Shown here one piece after another: positions 36,429-45,303 of a DNA stretch of 64,000 bases (position 1 is its first letter; every line of letters starts with the position of its first letter). Source of the stretch: Hyphomicrobiales bacterium (lineage in GTDB: Bacteria; Pseudomonadota; Alphaproteobacteria; Rhizobiales; Rhizobiaceae). The notes under the pieces are model-generated. The model searched no databases. It was not told the origin of the DNA and saw nothing but the letters and a program-made list of their open reading frames with translations. The position numbers and the translations under genes are program-made. The DNA lies in contig UEHQ01000009.1 in the NCBI GenBank assembly GCA_900489925.1, forward strand, positions 188,598 through 252,597. Reading direction: 5' to 3'.

Positions 36429-36797
36429 ATGGCACTGAAAATTCGTCTCGCACGCGGTGGTTCCAAGAAGCGCCCGTACTACCACATCGTTCTCGCCGAC
36501 GCCCGTTCGCCGCGCGACGGCCGCTTCCTCGAAAACCTCGGTTCCTGGAACCCGATGCTCGCCAAGGACAACGATGCCCGCGTCAAGCTCGACGCCGACC
36601 GCATCAAGCATTGGCTCGACCAGGGCGCACAGCCGACCGACCGCGTTCTGCGCTTCCTGAACGAAGCCGGCCTTGCAAAGCGCGAAGCCAAGAACAACCC
36701 GGAAAAGGCAAAGCCCGGCAAGCGCGCTCAGGAGCGTGCAGCTGAAAAGGCTCAGAAGATCGCCGACGCTGCAGAAGCTGCTGCTTCCGCGGAATAA
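36429..36797 (+). CDS. rpsP: 30S ribosomal protein S16
   Basis: 122 residues. The conserved domain [20 protein letters not shown] through [12 protein letters not shown] is followed by a 35-residue Lys/Glu/Ala-rich tail absent from E. coli S16 (82 residues) and common in rhizobia. It is an assembly protein of the small subunit. AAGGAG precedes ATG 36429 by 8 nt. rpsP-rimM-trmD follows the usual order, with rplS displaced to 40987. Confidence 0.97.
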   Translation: MALKIRLARGGSKKRPYYHIVLADARSPRDGRFLENLGSWNPMLAKDNDARVKLDADRIKHWLDQGAQPTDRVLRFLNEAGLAKREAKNNPEKAKPGKRAQERAAEKAQKIADAAEAAASAE

Positions 36798-36820
36798 TTC
36801 GGGATCTTCCCTTCATGAAG

Positions 36821-36850
36821 CGGGCGGCATGGAAACATGCCGCCCGTTTT
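36821..36850 (+). terminator. Rho-independent terminator after rpsP
   Basis: Perfect 10-bp stem (CGGGCGGCAT / ATGCCGCCCG) with a GGAAAC loop, followed by TTTTCGTTT. It separates rpsP from rimM-trmD and may be partly read through. Confidence 0.92.
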
Positions 36851-36914
36851 CGTTTCCATTCCCGCTGAGTTCGGTTATGAGAAACCAAACCTCCGGCTTC
36901 ACACTAGGGACGCC

Positions 36915-37499
36915 ATGACAAAGCTTGAAAATCCGGTGCTGATGGCAACGATCGGCGGTGCACAGGGCATTCGCGGCGAAGTGCGCGCCAAGGCCTATAC
37001 GGCGGATCCGACCGCGCTCGGCGATTACGGCCACCTGCACAGCATGGACGGCCGCATCTTCGAGGTGCTGGAAATCCGCGAGATGAAGAATGTCGTCGTC
37101 GTCCGCTTCCGCGGCGTCAATGACCGCAACGCCGCTGAGGCTCTGAACGGCCTGGAACTCTATATCGAGCGCGACAACCTGCCCGACGACGAACTGGAAG
37201 AAGACGAATTCTTCTACGCCGATCTCGAGGGCCTGGAAGCGCTGGATGACAGCGGTGTCAGCTACGGCAAGGTGACCGGTGTCTTCGACTTCGGCGCCGG
37301 CGACCTCCTGGAGATCAAGGGACCGGGCAAGCGTCCGGTGCTGATCCCCTTCTCTGAAGCCTCGGTGCTGGAAATCGATCTGGAAGGCGGCAAGATCACC
37401 ATCGATCCGCTGGCGGCAGGTCTCGTCGACAGCGACGACGATGGCCCGAAGTTCACGCCGGACGAACCTGAAAACGACAAGCCGAAAAAGAAGAAGTGA
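36915..37499 (+). CDS. rimM: Ribosome maturation factor RimM
   Basis: 194 residues. The N-terminal domain starts [20 protein letters not shown], and the PRC-barrel domain contains [13 protein letters not shown] and [17 protein letters not shown]. The C-terminus is an acidic then basic tail ([13 protein letters not shown]). RimM binds S19 and helps 30S assembly. AGGGA precedes ATG 36915. Its stop overlaps a possible GTG start of trmD. Confidence 0.95.
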   Translation: MTKLENPVLMATIGGAQGIRGEVRAKAYTADPTALGDYGHLHSMDGRIFEVLEIREMKNVVVVRFRGVNDRNAAEALNGLELYIERDNLPDDELEEDEFFYADLEGLEALDDSGVSYGKVTGVFDFGAGDLLEIKGPGKRPVLIPFSEASVLEIDLEGGKITIDPLAAGLVDSDDDGPKFTPDEPENDKPKKKK

Positions 37500-37507
37500 G
37501 CGAGCCG

Positions 37508-38188
37508 ATGGCATTCCGGGCAACGGTGCTGACGCTTTACCCGGAAATGTTTCCGGGTCACCTCGGCTATTCCCTTGCCGGCAAGGCGATGGAACGCGGC
37601 CAATGGGCGATCGACGCCGTGCAGATCCGCGATTTCGCTACAGACAAGCACCGCACCGTCGATGACACGCCCGCCGGCGGCGGCGCCGGCATGGTGCTGA
37701 AACCCGACGTGCTTGCCCGCGCCATCGATACCGTTTCGGAAAACGACAGCCGTCCTCGCCTGCTGATGAGCCCGCGCGGCAAGCCGCTGACACAGGAGCG
37801 CGTTCGCGAACTGGCATCCGGCGACGGCGTCATCATCGTCTGCGGGCGCTTCGAGGGCATCGACCAGCGGGTGATCGACGCGCGCGAATTGGAAGAGGTG
37901 TCGATCGGCGACTACGTGCTCTCGGGCGGCGAACCGGCGGCGCTGACCGTGCTCGACGCGATCGTCCGCATCCTGCCCGGCGTCATGGGCAACGACCTCT
38001 CCGGCCTGCACGAGAGCTTTGAAGGCGGGTTGCTGGAACATCCGCACTACACCCGCCCGCAGGAATGGGAAGGTCGGGAGATCCCTGCCATTCTCACCTC
38101 GGGCAACCACGGAGCCATCGACAAATGGCGCCGCGAGCAGGCAGTAAAACTGACTCGCGAACGGCGGCCGGATCTGCTGGAAGACTAG
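37508..38188 (+). CDS. trmD: tRNA (guanine37-N1)-methyltransferase
   Basis: 226 residues. It makes m1G37 in tRNAs reading CUN, CCN and CGG, preventing frameshifts. The SPOUT trefoil knot is seen in [30 protein letters not shown] and [13 protein letters not shown]; the Asp/His region is [19 protein letters not shown] 37508 ([17 protein letters not shown]) fits the family, while GTG 37496 is an alternative overlapping the rimM stop. Confidence 0.95.
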   Translation: MAFRATVLTLYPEMFPGHLGYSLAGKAMERGQWAIDAVQIRDFATDKHRTVDDTPAGGGAGMVLKPDVLARAIDTVSENDSRPRLLMSPRGKPLTQERVRELASGDGVIIVCGRFEGIDQRVIDARELEEVSIGDYVLSGGEPAALTVLDAIVRILPGVMGNDLSGLHESFEGGLLEHPHYTRPQEWEGREIPAILTSGNHGAIDKWRREQAVKLTRERRPDLLED

Positions 38189-38307
38189 TTTGCCCGGGAC
38201 AATTTACCTCGCGGGCCCACAAGCGTTACCGCGTTAGCGGATGGCACTGGCTCTTGCGACGCCGTTCCACGGGGTCTATTTTCAGCCCTCCGCACAGGGA
38301 GGCTGCC

Positions 38308-39111
38308 ATGACATCGAGCTTCAATGTCCGCAGTGCAGGGGGATACGAGCAGCTTATGGGCCGCTGGAGCAAGCGGCTCGCTCCACTATTTGTCGATTTC
38401 GCCGGGCTTTCGGATGGCGAGCGGGTTCTGGATGTCGGCTGCGGCAACGGCAGTCTGACCTTCTTCCTGCCGAAGGCGACGAAGATCAAGGCGATAGTCG
38501 CGATCGATTACTCGCCGATCTTCGTCGACGAGGTCACCCGCACCAATACCGATCCACGCATCAGCGTCCGGCAGGCGGATGCGACGGCGCTCCCCTTCGA
38601 GGATAAGGCCTTCGACCGGGCGCTTTCCCTGCTGGTGCTGCACTTCGTCTCAGACCCCGACAAGGCCATTGCCGAGATGCGGCGGGTGGTGCGGCCGGGC
38701 GGCGTGGTGGCGGCCGCGGTGTGGGACCACATGGGCGGCATGCCCGGGATGCGGATGATGCTCGATACCGCCGCCGTTCTGGACGAAGACAGCCATGATT
38801 TCCGGCGCAACTATTGCTTCCGCCCGATGACGGCGCCCGACGAGATGAAGAACAGCTTCGTCAGCCAGGGGCTGGCGTCAGTCGAGCAGACTTCGCTGCT
38901 GATCCGCATGGATTACCAGTCCTTCGACGACTACTGGATGCCGTTTACCGGCGGAGACGGACCGCTCGGCCACTACGTCTCCAATCTTGAGGCGGGTTTA
39001 CGGGAGCGGCTGAAAGCGGCGGTGCGCGGCGCCTACGAGGCGGGCAGGCCGGACGGGCCGCGCTCCTTTGCATCGGTCGCCTGGGCCTGTCGCGGCGTCG
39101 TGCCGGGCTGA
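38308..39111 (+). CDS. Class I SAM-dependent methyltransferase
   Basis: 267 residues. The SAM-binding motif I is VLDVGCGNG at 40-48, motif II region has AIDYSP, and a later block reads ADATALPFEDKAFDRALSLL, with RRVVRPGGVVAAAVWD after it, as in the UbiE/Methyltransf_11 group. The methyl acceptor is unknown. AGGGAGG precedes ATG 38308 well. It lies 119 bp after trmD and is convergent with the NCS1 transporter. Confidence 0.85.
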   Translation: MTSSFNVRSAGGYEQLMGRWSKRLAPLFVDFAGLSDGERVLDVGCGNGSLTFFLPKATKIKAIVAIDYSPIFVDEVTRTNTDPRISVRQADATALPFEDKAFDRALSLLVLHFVSDPDKAIAEMRRVVRPGGVVAAAVWDHMGGMPGMRMMLDTAAVLDEDSHDFRRNYCFRPMTAPDEMKNSFVSQGLASVEQTSLLIRMDYQSFDDYWMPFTGGDGPLGHYVSNLEAGLRERLKAAVRGAYEAGRPDGPRSFASVAWACRGVVPG

Positions 39112-39157
39112 GGAACGCCGCCGTCCCTGATGCGGATGGGGACGACGACGCAGAAAA

Positions 39158-39179
39158 ATGCCCGGCCGAAGCCGGGCAT
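39158..39179 (-). terminator. Rho-independent terminator of the NCS1 gene
   Basis: Perfect 9-bp stem (ATGCCCGGC / GCCGGGCAT) with a CGAA loop; on the minus strand it is followed by TTTTT. Confidence 0.92.
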
Positions 39180-39184
39180 CTCGT

Positions 39185-40642
39185 TTATCGCGATGCAGCG
39201 CCGACGGCGGAACCGCGGGTGCTCATACGCAGCAGATAGTAGACCCCGCCGCCGATACCGACACCGAAGAACCAGCCGTAAGTCCCCCACCATTCCGGCA
39301 GGACCGACGTGAAGGTCGGCAGGATCGAGGAGAACAGCGCGCCGATCGCAAACGCGATGAAGGCATTGACGTGCCAGCCGCCCTGGAAGCGGAATTCGCC
39401 GTCCTCGCGGTAGAGGGCCGGAACATTGAGCTCGCCCTTCCGGATCAGATAGTAGTCCACCATCATCACGCCGAAGATCGGGCCCATGGTCGAGCCGATG
39501 AAGTTGACGAAGTGCGCCGCACCCGTTTCCCAAGGGGCGAACGGATAAAGCACCAGCGCGATCAGCGCCGCGATGAAGCCGCCACGCTTGAAGCTGATGT
39601 GTTTCGGGAAGACGTTCGAGAAGTCGAAGGCCGGCGACACGAAGTTGGCGACGACGTTGATGCCGAGCGTGGCCACCGCGAAGGTGAGTGCCGCGAGCAG
39701 CGCCAGGAACCAGCTGTCGAACTTGGCCGAGATGGCTTCCGGATGGAGCAGCACCTCCCCGTAGACGGTAAAGGCCGCCGTGGTCGTTACACCCGCCACT
39801 AGGCAGAAGGCGAGAAGGTTGATAGGCAGGCCCCAGAGATTACCCCTACGCAACGTCTTCACGTCCTTGGCATAGCGCGAGAAGTCGCAGAAGTTCAGAT
39901 AGAGCGCCGCAAAATAGGTAATCCAGGTGGCGGCGACGGCGGCAAGCGCCGGGAAGGTGCCGGGTTCGTAGGGAACGCCGGCATCCCTGGTCTTTTCGAT
40001 CAGCACGTCGCGCGGGATTTCGCTGCCGAAGGAGAAGGTGCCCGCCTTGACCACGAGATAGACGGCGAGAACGAGCATCATGATCCAGACGGCAGGACCG
40101 GCAAGATCCTGGAACTTGCGCACCGTCTCCATCCCACGCTGGATGATCAGAAGCTGCAGCGCCCAGACGACGACATAGCAGATGACCTCGAGCGTCGAAT
40201 GGTTGAGCAGATGATTGTTCTGATGAAAGGCGAGAATGCTCTCATTGCGAATGAGTAGTGCGACGATCGCGCCCGAGGCCGCCGCCGTTTGTGCGCCATA
40301 CCAGAAGCACGCGACCACGGCCCGAACGAGCGCCGGTGCATTGGCGCCGAAGGTGCCGAACGAGGCACGCGCCAGCACAGGGAACGGAACGCCGGTCTTC
40401 ACACCGGCATTGCCGACCAAGCTCATCAGGAAGAAAATGACCAGCGACCCGATGCCGATCGCGATGACGAAATTGATGAAGCTGCCACACAGCAGGAAAA
40501 GGCTGGCGGCGAGATAATAGCCCCACAGACTGTGAACGTCTGAGGTCCAGACATTGAAGATGCTGAAGGCGCCCCATTTCCTCTCTGTAGCAGGCGCCAG
40601 GTCCTCGTTATGCAATGAGGACGACGGATTGTTTATTGTCAT
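39185..40642 (-). CDS. NCS1-family nucleobase/hydantoin:cation symporter
   Basis: 485 residues, twelve predicted membrane helices. The N-terminal ATERKWGAFSIFNVWTSDVH and LARASFGTFGANAPALVRA blocks are diagnostic for NCS1 (PucI/Mhp1/CodB) carriers. It imports a purine, pyrimidine, allantoin or hydantoin with a cation. No catabolic genes adjoin it, so the substrate is open. GGAGGGG lies 5-6 nt before the ATG. A palindrome just upstream may be a repressor site. Confidence 0.88.
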   Translation of the reverse strand: MTINNPSSSLHNEDLAPATERKWGAFSIFNVWTSDVHSLWGYYLAASLFLLCGSFINFVIAIGIGSLVIFFLMSLVGNAGVKTGVPFPVLARASFGTFGANAPALVRAVVACFWYGAQTAAASGAIVALLIRNESILAFHQNNHLLNHSTLEVICYVVVWALQLLIIQRGMETVRKFQDLAGPAVWIMMLVLAVYLVVKAGTFSFGSEIPRDVLIEKTRDAGVPYEPGTFPALAAVAATWITYFAALYLNFCDFSRYAKDVKTLRRGNLWGLPINLLAFCLVAGVTTTAAFTVYGEVLLHPEAISAKFDSWFLALLAALTFAVATLGINVVANFVSPAFDFSNVFPKHISFKRGGFIAALIALVLYPFAPWETGAAHFVNFIGSTMGPIFGVMMVDYYLIRKGELNVPALYREDGEFRFQGGWHVNAFIAFAIGALFSSILPTFTSVLPEWWGTYGWFFGVGIGGGVYYLLRMSTRGSAVGAASR

Positions 40643-40986
40643 TCATTCCCCTCCGAAACTCCCACGGATCACAATTTGATCCACGTAGGAATCTGCTCTC
40701 AACTTGTGCATTTGACAAATATTTAATCAAATGAGTCACAGACTTGATATTGTGCAGCGCCGGAAAAGGCCGCATCTGACGGCGAATGCCAGCGAAATTT
40801 CAGGGCCAAGGGGTGACAAAGCCTCCGCAATGCGGTATGCGCACGCCCGGAATGGGAAAACTCCCATCAACCACGCAAAGAAAAACAGACGAATTCGCTC
40901 CTGCCTTTACCGGCAAATATCTGCGGCTCGACCAAGGATAGATCGTCAGAGCGCTCTGGCTGTTGAACCAACAAAGAGGTTGAGTC
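40643..40986. other. 344-bp intergenic region between the NCS1 gene and rplS
   Basis: No gene is supported. It contains the operator-like palindrome at 40666-40682 and, in the putative rplS leader, two small inverted repeats: CCGCA-A-TGCGG at 40825-40835 and ATGGGA-AAAC-TCCCAT at 40852-40867. No convincing rplS promoter could be picked by eye. Confidence 0.4.
40666..40682. promoter_or_regulatory. Operator-like palindrome upstream of the NCS1 gene
   Basis: GGATCA-CAATT-TGATCC, a perfect 6-bp dyad with a 5-bp spacer, 24 bp upstream of the transporter start. Size and position suit a GntR-type or similar repressor; the regulator is unknown. Confidence 0.4.
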
Positions 40987-41529
40987 ATGAACATCATTCA
41001 GCAGCTTGAGGCCGAACAGGTCGCCAAGATCGAAGCCAAGCGCACGCTCCCGGAATTCTCCCCGGGCGATACCGTCCGCGTCAACGTGAAGGTCACGGAA
41101 GGCTCGCGTACCCGCGTACAGGCCTACGAAGGCGTTTGCATCGCTCGCTCCGGCGGCGGTCTGCAGGAAAACTTCACGGTCCGCAAGATCTCCTACGGCG
41201 AAGGCGTCGAGCGCGTATTCCCGATCTACTCCCCGGCAATCGAAAGCGTAGAAGTCGTTCGCCGCGGTAAGGTCCGTCGCGCGAAGCTCTACTACCTGCG
41301 CGACCGTCGCGGTAAGTCTGCCCGTATCGTTGAAGACACCGGCGTTCGCGCCCGCAAGCTCAACGACGCAGAGCGTCAGGCTATTGCTGAGGAAAAGGCA
41401 CGCCTGGAAGCCGAAAAGGTTGCAGCAGCTCAGGCGCTGGCAGCCGAAAAGGCAGCACAGGAAGCCGCTGAAGCCAAGGCCGCTGCAGAAGCAGCTGCTG
41501 CCGCTGCAGCCGAGCCGGCAGCAGAATAA
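40987..41529 (+). CDS. rplS: 50S ribosomal protein L19
   Basis: 180 residues. The L19 domain occupies about 1-115 ([55 protein letters not shown]). The last 55 or so residues are a Glu/Lys/Ala-rich helix-prone tail absent from E. coli L19. L19 sits at the 30S-50S interface. AGAGG precedes the ATG. It is separated from rpsP-rimM-trmD by the methyltransferase and NCS1 genes and has its own terminator. Confidence 0.97.
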   Translation: MNIIQQLEAEQVAKIEAKRTLPEFSPGDTVRVNVKVTEGSRTRVQAYEGVCIARSGGGLQENFTVRKISYGEGVERVFPIYSPAIESVEVVRRGKVRRAKLYYLRDRRGKSARIVEDTGVRARKLNDAERQAIAEEKARLEAEKVAAAQALAAEKAAQEAAEAKAAAEAAAAAAAEPAAE

Positions 41530-41552
41530 GTTTCGATCCTCATGGATTGAAG

Positions 41553-41580
41553 AAAAGGCGACCTTCGGGTCGCCTTTTTT
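41553..41580 (+). terminator. Rho-independent terminator of rplS
   Basis: Perfect 11-bp stem (AAAAGGCGACC / GGTCGCCTTTT) with a TTCG tetraloop and a T run. Confidence 0.95.
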
Positions 41581-41727
41581 GTTGCGCATGGCGGCACGGG
41601 TTACGCCTTAATCGCGCTGCTCCATTCAGCCATTGTGCAAAATTCCGAACAGCTTGTGCGGTAAGTGTCCGGTTATCGCAAACAGCGGGCTGCCCTATGT
41701 CTGCTCTGTGTTGAAACGGAGTAGACA

Positions 41728-42606
41728 ATGTCCAGTCTCGAAAAATCAGGCATATTCACGCTTGGCGACCGCACGGTGCTGCGGCTCGGCTACGGCGCCA
41801 TGCAGCTTGCCGGCAAAGGCGTCTTCGGGCCACCAAGGGATCGCGCGGAAGCGATCGCCGTGTTGCATGAAGCGGTCGAAAGCGGCGTCAACCACATCGA
41901 CACCAGCGACTTCTATGGACCGCACGTCACCAACCAGATCATCCGCGAGGCATTGCACCCCTACAGGGATGACCTCGTCATCGTGACCAAGGTAGGAGCG
42001 ACGCGCGGAACGGATGCATCGTGGAACCCCGCTTTCTCGCGAGAAGCGCTGACGCAGGCGATTCACGACAATCTGACCAATCTCAGGCTTGACGTCATCG
42101 ATGTGGTCAACCTGCGTGCGATGTTCGATGTCCACGGCCCTGCGGAAGGGTCGCTGGAAGAGCCGCTGACCGTTCTCGCCGATCTGCAGCGCCAGGGCCT
42201 TATCAAGCACATTGGCCTGTCCAACGTCACCGCCAGGCAAATCGCCGATAGCCGGAAGATCACGGAGATCGTCTGCGTTCAGAACCAATATAATCTTGCG
42301 CATCGCCAGGATGATGCTCTGATCGAACAGCTCGCGGCGCAAGGGACTGCTTATGTCCCTTTCTTTCCACTTGGCGGCTTCTCGCCGCTGCAATCGTCCA
42401 CGCTGTCCGATGTCGCGGTCTCGCTCGGCGCAACACCAATGCAGGTCGCCCTGGCTTGGCTCCTGCAACGCGCGCCCAACATCCTGCTGATCCCTGGAAC
42501 TTCGTCGCGCGTCCACCTCAGGGAAAATCTCGCGGTCGCCGGCATCACATTGCCGGCAGACGCCATCGCGAAACTCGACAGCATCGCATCAGGCGAGACT
42601 ATCTAA
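41728..42606 (+). CDS. pdxI: Aldo/keto reductase, PdxI (YdbC)-like pyridoxal reductase
   Basis: 292 residues. The regions RLGYGAMQLAGKGVFGPPRD, NHIDTSDFYGPHVTNQIIRE and QSSTLSDVAVSLGATPMQVA closely follow E. coli YdbC/PdxI as I recall it, an NADPH-dependent pyridoxal reductase. Asp58, Tyr63 and Lys88 of the AKR tetrad are present. The usual catalytic His (LH motif) is replaced in VVNLR (128-130). GGAG precedes the ATG. It is transcribed alone after rplS. Confidence 0.82.
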   Translation: MSSLEKSGIFTLGDRTVLRLGYGAMQLAGKGVFGPPRDRAEAIAVLHEAVESGVNHIDTSDFYGPHVTNQIIREALHPYRDDLVIVTKVGATRGTDASWNPAFSREALTQAIHDNLTNLRLDVIDVVNLRAMFDVHGPAEGSLEEPLTVLADLQRQGLIKHIGLSNVTARQIADSRKITEIVCVQNQYNLAHRQDDALIEQLAAQGTAYVPFFPLGGFSPLQSSTLSDVAVSLGATPMQVALAWLLQRAPNILLIPGTSSRVHLRENLAVAGITLPADAIAKLDSIASGETI

Positions 42607-42626
42607 AAGCATACGCGATAAATGGA

Positions 42627-42648
42627 AAGGCGGCCTCCTGGTCGCCTT
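42627..42648. terminator. Terminator between convergent reductase and SRPBCC genes
   Basis: AAGGCGGCC / GGTCGCCTT, nine pairs including one G-T, with a TCCT loop. It sits in the 69-bp gap and is followed by a pyrimidine-rich stretch on the plus strand. Confidence 0.7.
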
Positions 42649-42675
42649 CTCCTTCCGAAGCCGATTGGTACCAGA

Positions 42676-43119
42676 CTACTCGGCGATCTCTGGCTCAACC
42701 AGCCGGGCGAGGTTGCGCAGCGATTCCTGCCAGCCGAGATAGCAGGCTTCCGGCGGGATGAGGTCGGGAATGCCGGCCTGGACGATATCCACCTCGGTCC
42801 CGACCGAGACCTTCTTCAGGTTGATCGTCACGTCCATTTGGCCCGGCAGGTTGGGATCGTCGAACCGGTCAGTGTAGCGGAGGCGCTGGCCTTCGACGAG
42901 TTCGGTATATTCACCGCCAAAGGCATGGCTGTTGCCTGTCGTGAAATTCCTGAACGCCATTCTGAACGTACCGCCGACGACGGGCTCCAGATGATGAACC
43001 GTGCAGACAAAGCCGTTCGGTGGAAGCCATTTGGCCAGCGCGTCGGCTTCAAGAAAGGCGCGATAGACCTTCTCCGGCTTGGTCGCGAAAACGCGGTGCA
43101 GGCGGACGGTACTGGGCAT
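42676..43119 (-). CDS. SRPBCC-family protein (AHSA1-like)
   Basis: 147 residues with a START/AHSA1 fold: LHRVFATKPEKVYRAFLEAD, LAKWLPPNGF, GGTFRMAFRNF and a C-terminal amphipathic helix (LGWQESLRNLARLVEPE). Members bind hydrophobic ligands in a central cavity or act as stress-response cofactors; no specific role can be assigned. GGAGGAG lies 6 nt before the ATG. Confidence 0.85.
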   Translation of the reverse strand: MPSTVRLHRVFATKPEKVYRAFLEADALAKWLPPNGFVCTVHHLEPVVGGTFRMAFRNFTTGNSHAFGGEYTELVEGQRLRYTDRFDDPNLPGQMDVTINLKKVSVGTEVDIVQAGIPDLIPPEACYLGWQESLRNLARLVEPEIAE

Positions 43120-43416
43120 GTCTTGCTCCTCCTAGATTGATACCGTGTGTCAGCCCCAAGGACGGACGTGGCCCCGCCAATCCGACATGCTATCGGCTTT
43201 TTGTTCAAGTGGAATGTGGGATGGGCGGAACCGAAGCTTCCGCCCCCGCGGGGGAGCATTGTGCAAGAGACGCAGGCTCCACGAATTTCCTTCCTCCAAA
43301 TCCCCGCTTTTTAGGCGGTCATTCCGGTTTTCCAGCGTCGCCGCGCGCCAATCCTCTTGCCATCGGCTTCGCAACTATGACAGGTTCCGCGAGCTAAATT
43401 TTGGGGAGATAATTCA
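43120..43416. other. 297-bp intergenic region with overlapping hairpins
   Basis: No gene is supported. At 43223-43245 GGGCGGAA and TTCCGCCC form an 8-bp hairpin with a 7-nt loop. Its right arm overlaps the 12-bp palindrome CCCCCGCGGGGG at 43243-43254, so the two structures exclude each other. The promoter of the binding-protein gene must lie to the right but was not identified. Confidence 0.4.
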
Positions 43417-44214
43417 ATGCCGTTCCGCCGCACCGTCCTTGCTGGACTGACCGCTCTCATCCTGTCGCCGCTGGCAACCCTTGCCGCCGATCTGCCTGAT
43501 CTGAAGGGCAAGAGCGTCGTCGTCGTCACCGAGAATGCGTATCCCCCGCTGCAGTTCGTCGATCCGAAGTCGGGCAAGGCGATCGGCTGGGAATATGACG
43601 CGATGAACGAGATCGCCAAGCGACTGAACTTCAAGGTCGAATACCAGAACACCAGCTGGGACGCGATGATCCAGGCAGTCTCCGACAATCAGTACAACAT
43701 CGGCATGACCGGCATCACCATCAAGGATGACCGCAAGGCCAAAGTGGACTTCTCCGATCCCTACATGCGCTCGCAGCAGTTCATGCTGGTGCGCGGCGAT
43801 GAGGGTCGCTTCACCGACGCCAAGACCTTTGGCGCCTTCAATGATGGTCTGGTCGGCGCGCAGCCAGGCACCTCGCCCTTCTACACGGCTGTCTACGAAA
43901 TCCTCGACGGCAATGAACAGAACCCGCGCATCAAGCTGTTCGAGACCTTCGGCGCAACCGTGCAGGCTCTCAAGGCCGGCGACGTCGACGTGGTCTTGAC
44001 CGATAGCGTTGCAGCCAAGGGCTATGTCGATGCTTCGAACGGCGGCCTGAAGGTCATTGGCGGTCCGCTTGGCACCGAGGACTTCGGCTTCATCTTCCCG
44101 AAGGGTTCGGATCTTGTCGCGCCGGTCAATGCCGCTATTGCGAGCCTCAAGGCCGACGGCACCTTCGATGCACTGAACAAGAAGTGGTTCCTCGACTACA
44201 AGATGGGCGAATAA
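43417..44214 (+). CDS. Amino-acid ABC transporter substrate-binding protein
   Basis: 265 residues. Signal peptide [20 protein letters not shown] (cleavage near TLAA), then a family-3 solute-binding fold: [40 protein letters not shown] and the second-lobe [20 protein letters not shown]. The conserved Arg of amino-acid-binding members is probably in the [13 protein letters not shown] block. It is periplasmic. GGGGAG lies 8 nt before the ATG. The permease gene follows after 18 bp. Confidence 0.92.
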   Translation: MPFRRTVLAGLTALILSPLATLAADLPDLKGKSVVVVTENAYPPLQFVDPKSGKAIGWEYDAMNEIAKRLNFKVEYQNTSWDAMIQAVSDNQYNIGMTGITIKDDRKAKVDFSDPYMRSQQFMLVRGDEGRFTDAKTFGAFNDGLVGAQPGTSPFYTAVYEILDGNEQNPRIKLFETFGATVQALKAGDVDVVLTDSVAAKGYVDASNGGLKVIGGPLGTEDFGFIFPKGSDLVAPVNAAIASLKADGTFDALNKKWFLDYKMGE

Positions 44215-44232
44215 CAAGGCCTCCGTTCCTCA

Positions 44233-45057
44233 ATGTTAGCTCCGCAGCCGGCTCCCGGCGGACATAGCAAGGGCGACTACCCCTGGTGGTTGGTCGCCCT
44301 TGTCGTCGTCGGCATCATCCTTGCCGTCGTCATTGTCACCAACGATATCTACGCCCAGGTTTTCCGCACCGTTTTCAACGGTGTCGGCATCACGATATTC
44401 GTGACACTTGTGGGCTTTGCGCTCGCCATCATTCTCGGTCTCGGCATCGCCCTGCTCGGCCTGTCCGACAGCGTCATTCTCAGGCAGATCTCACGCTTCT
44501 ACGTCGAGGTCATCCGCGGCGTCCCCATGCTGGTGCTGCTGTTCTATGTCGCCTTCGTCGGCGCACCCGCCATCGTTGCGGCCTACAACGTGATCATCAC
44601 GCCGCTGGTTCGCGCTGGCCTCGCAGAGCCGATCATGGTGCGCGACTTTTCCCTGATGTGGCGGGCGATCATTGCGTTGATGATCGGCTATTCCTCGTTT
44701 ATCGCCGAAGTCTTCCGCGCCGGCATCCAGTCCGTTGACCACGGGCAGATCGAGGCGGCCAAGGCGCTCGGCCTGTCGCGCTACCACCGTTTCCGCCTCG
44801 TCGTCTTTCCGCAAGCGATCAAGGTGATCTTCCCACCGCTCTCCAACGATTTCGTGGCGATGGTGAAGGATTCGTCCCTTGTGTCCGTGCTCGGCGTCTC
44901 CGACATCACCCAGATGGGCAAGATCTACGCGTCCGGCTCTTTCCGCTTCTTTGAAACCTATTCGATCGTCACCTATATCTACCTCATCCTGACGATCGGG
45001 CTGTCGCTTGCCCTGAGGCAAGTGGAGAAACGGATGCGCGGGAAGGATCGTCGATAG
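44233..45057 (+). CDS. Amino-acid ABC transporter permease (HisM/GlnP family)
   Basis: 274 residues. After an N-terminal helix the HisM-type core has EVIRGVPMLVLLFYVAF, and the EAA loop EAAKALGLSRYHRFRLVVFP contacts the ATPase. It forms the channel for the binding protein encoded just upstream. No ATP-binding gene follows; the next gene is leuC, so the ATPase must be encoded elsewhere or shared. With a single permease gene, a homodimer is likely. Confidence 0.92.
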   Translation: MLAPQPAPGGHSKGDYPWWLVALVVVGIILAVVIVTNDIYAQVFRTVFNGVGITIFVTLVGFALAIILGLGIALLGLSDSVILRQISRFYVEVIRGVPMLVLLFYVAFVGAPAIVAAYNVIITPLVRAGLAEPIMVRDFSLMWRAIIALMIGYSSFIAEVFRAGIQSVDHGQIEAAKALGLSRYHRFRLVVFPQAIKVIFPPLSNDFVAMVKDSSLVSVLGVSDITQMGKIYASGSFRFFETYSIVTYIYLILTIGLSLALRQVEKRMRGKDRR

Positions 45058-45303
45058 CGGCTGAACGATTCGAATTGCCGCCGTCGCCAAAAATTGATAT
45101 GTGACGGCTCATGGAATCCAAGTTCAGTTGCATTGGCGCCCATGTTTTCGTGCTGCAGGATCATTATCGTCTGCCGGCACGCTTTTTTGCGGCCGTTTCC
45201 GGCGCACTCAACAGCCGACTTCGTTGATCGAATGACGGCCGGCGGACCTGTCCGCCATTAAAGCTCCATCTATCCATACGCATCCAAAAACGGACCTACC
45301 GCC

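Noticed and set aside
45111..45227. A 38-codon frame upstream of leuC considered as a leucine leader peptide
   Set aside because: It has no run of leucine codons, no clear ribosome binding site and no terminator/antiterminator pair after it.
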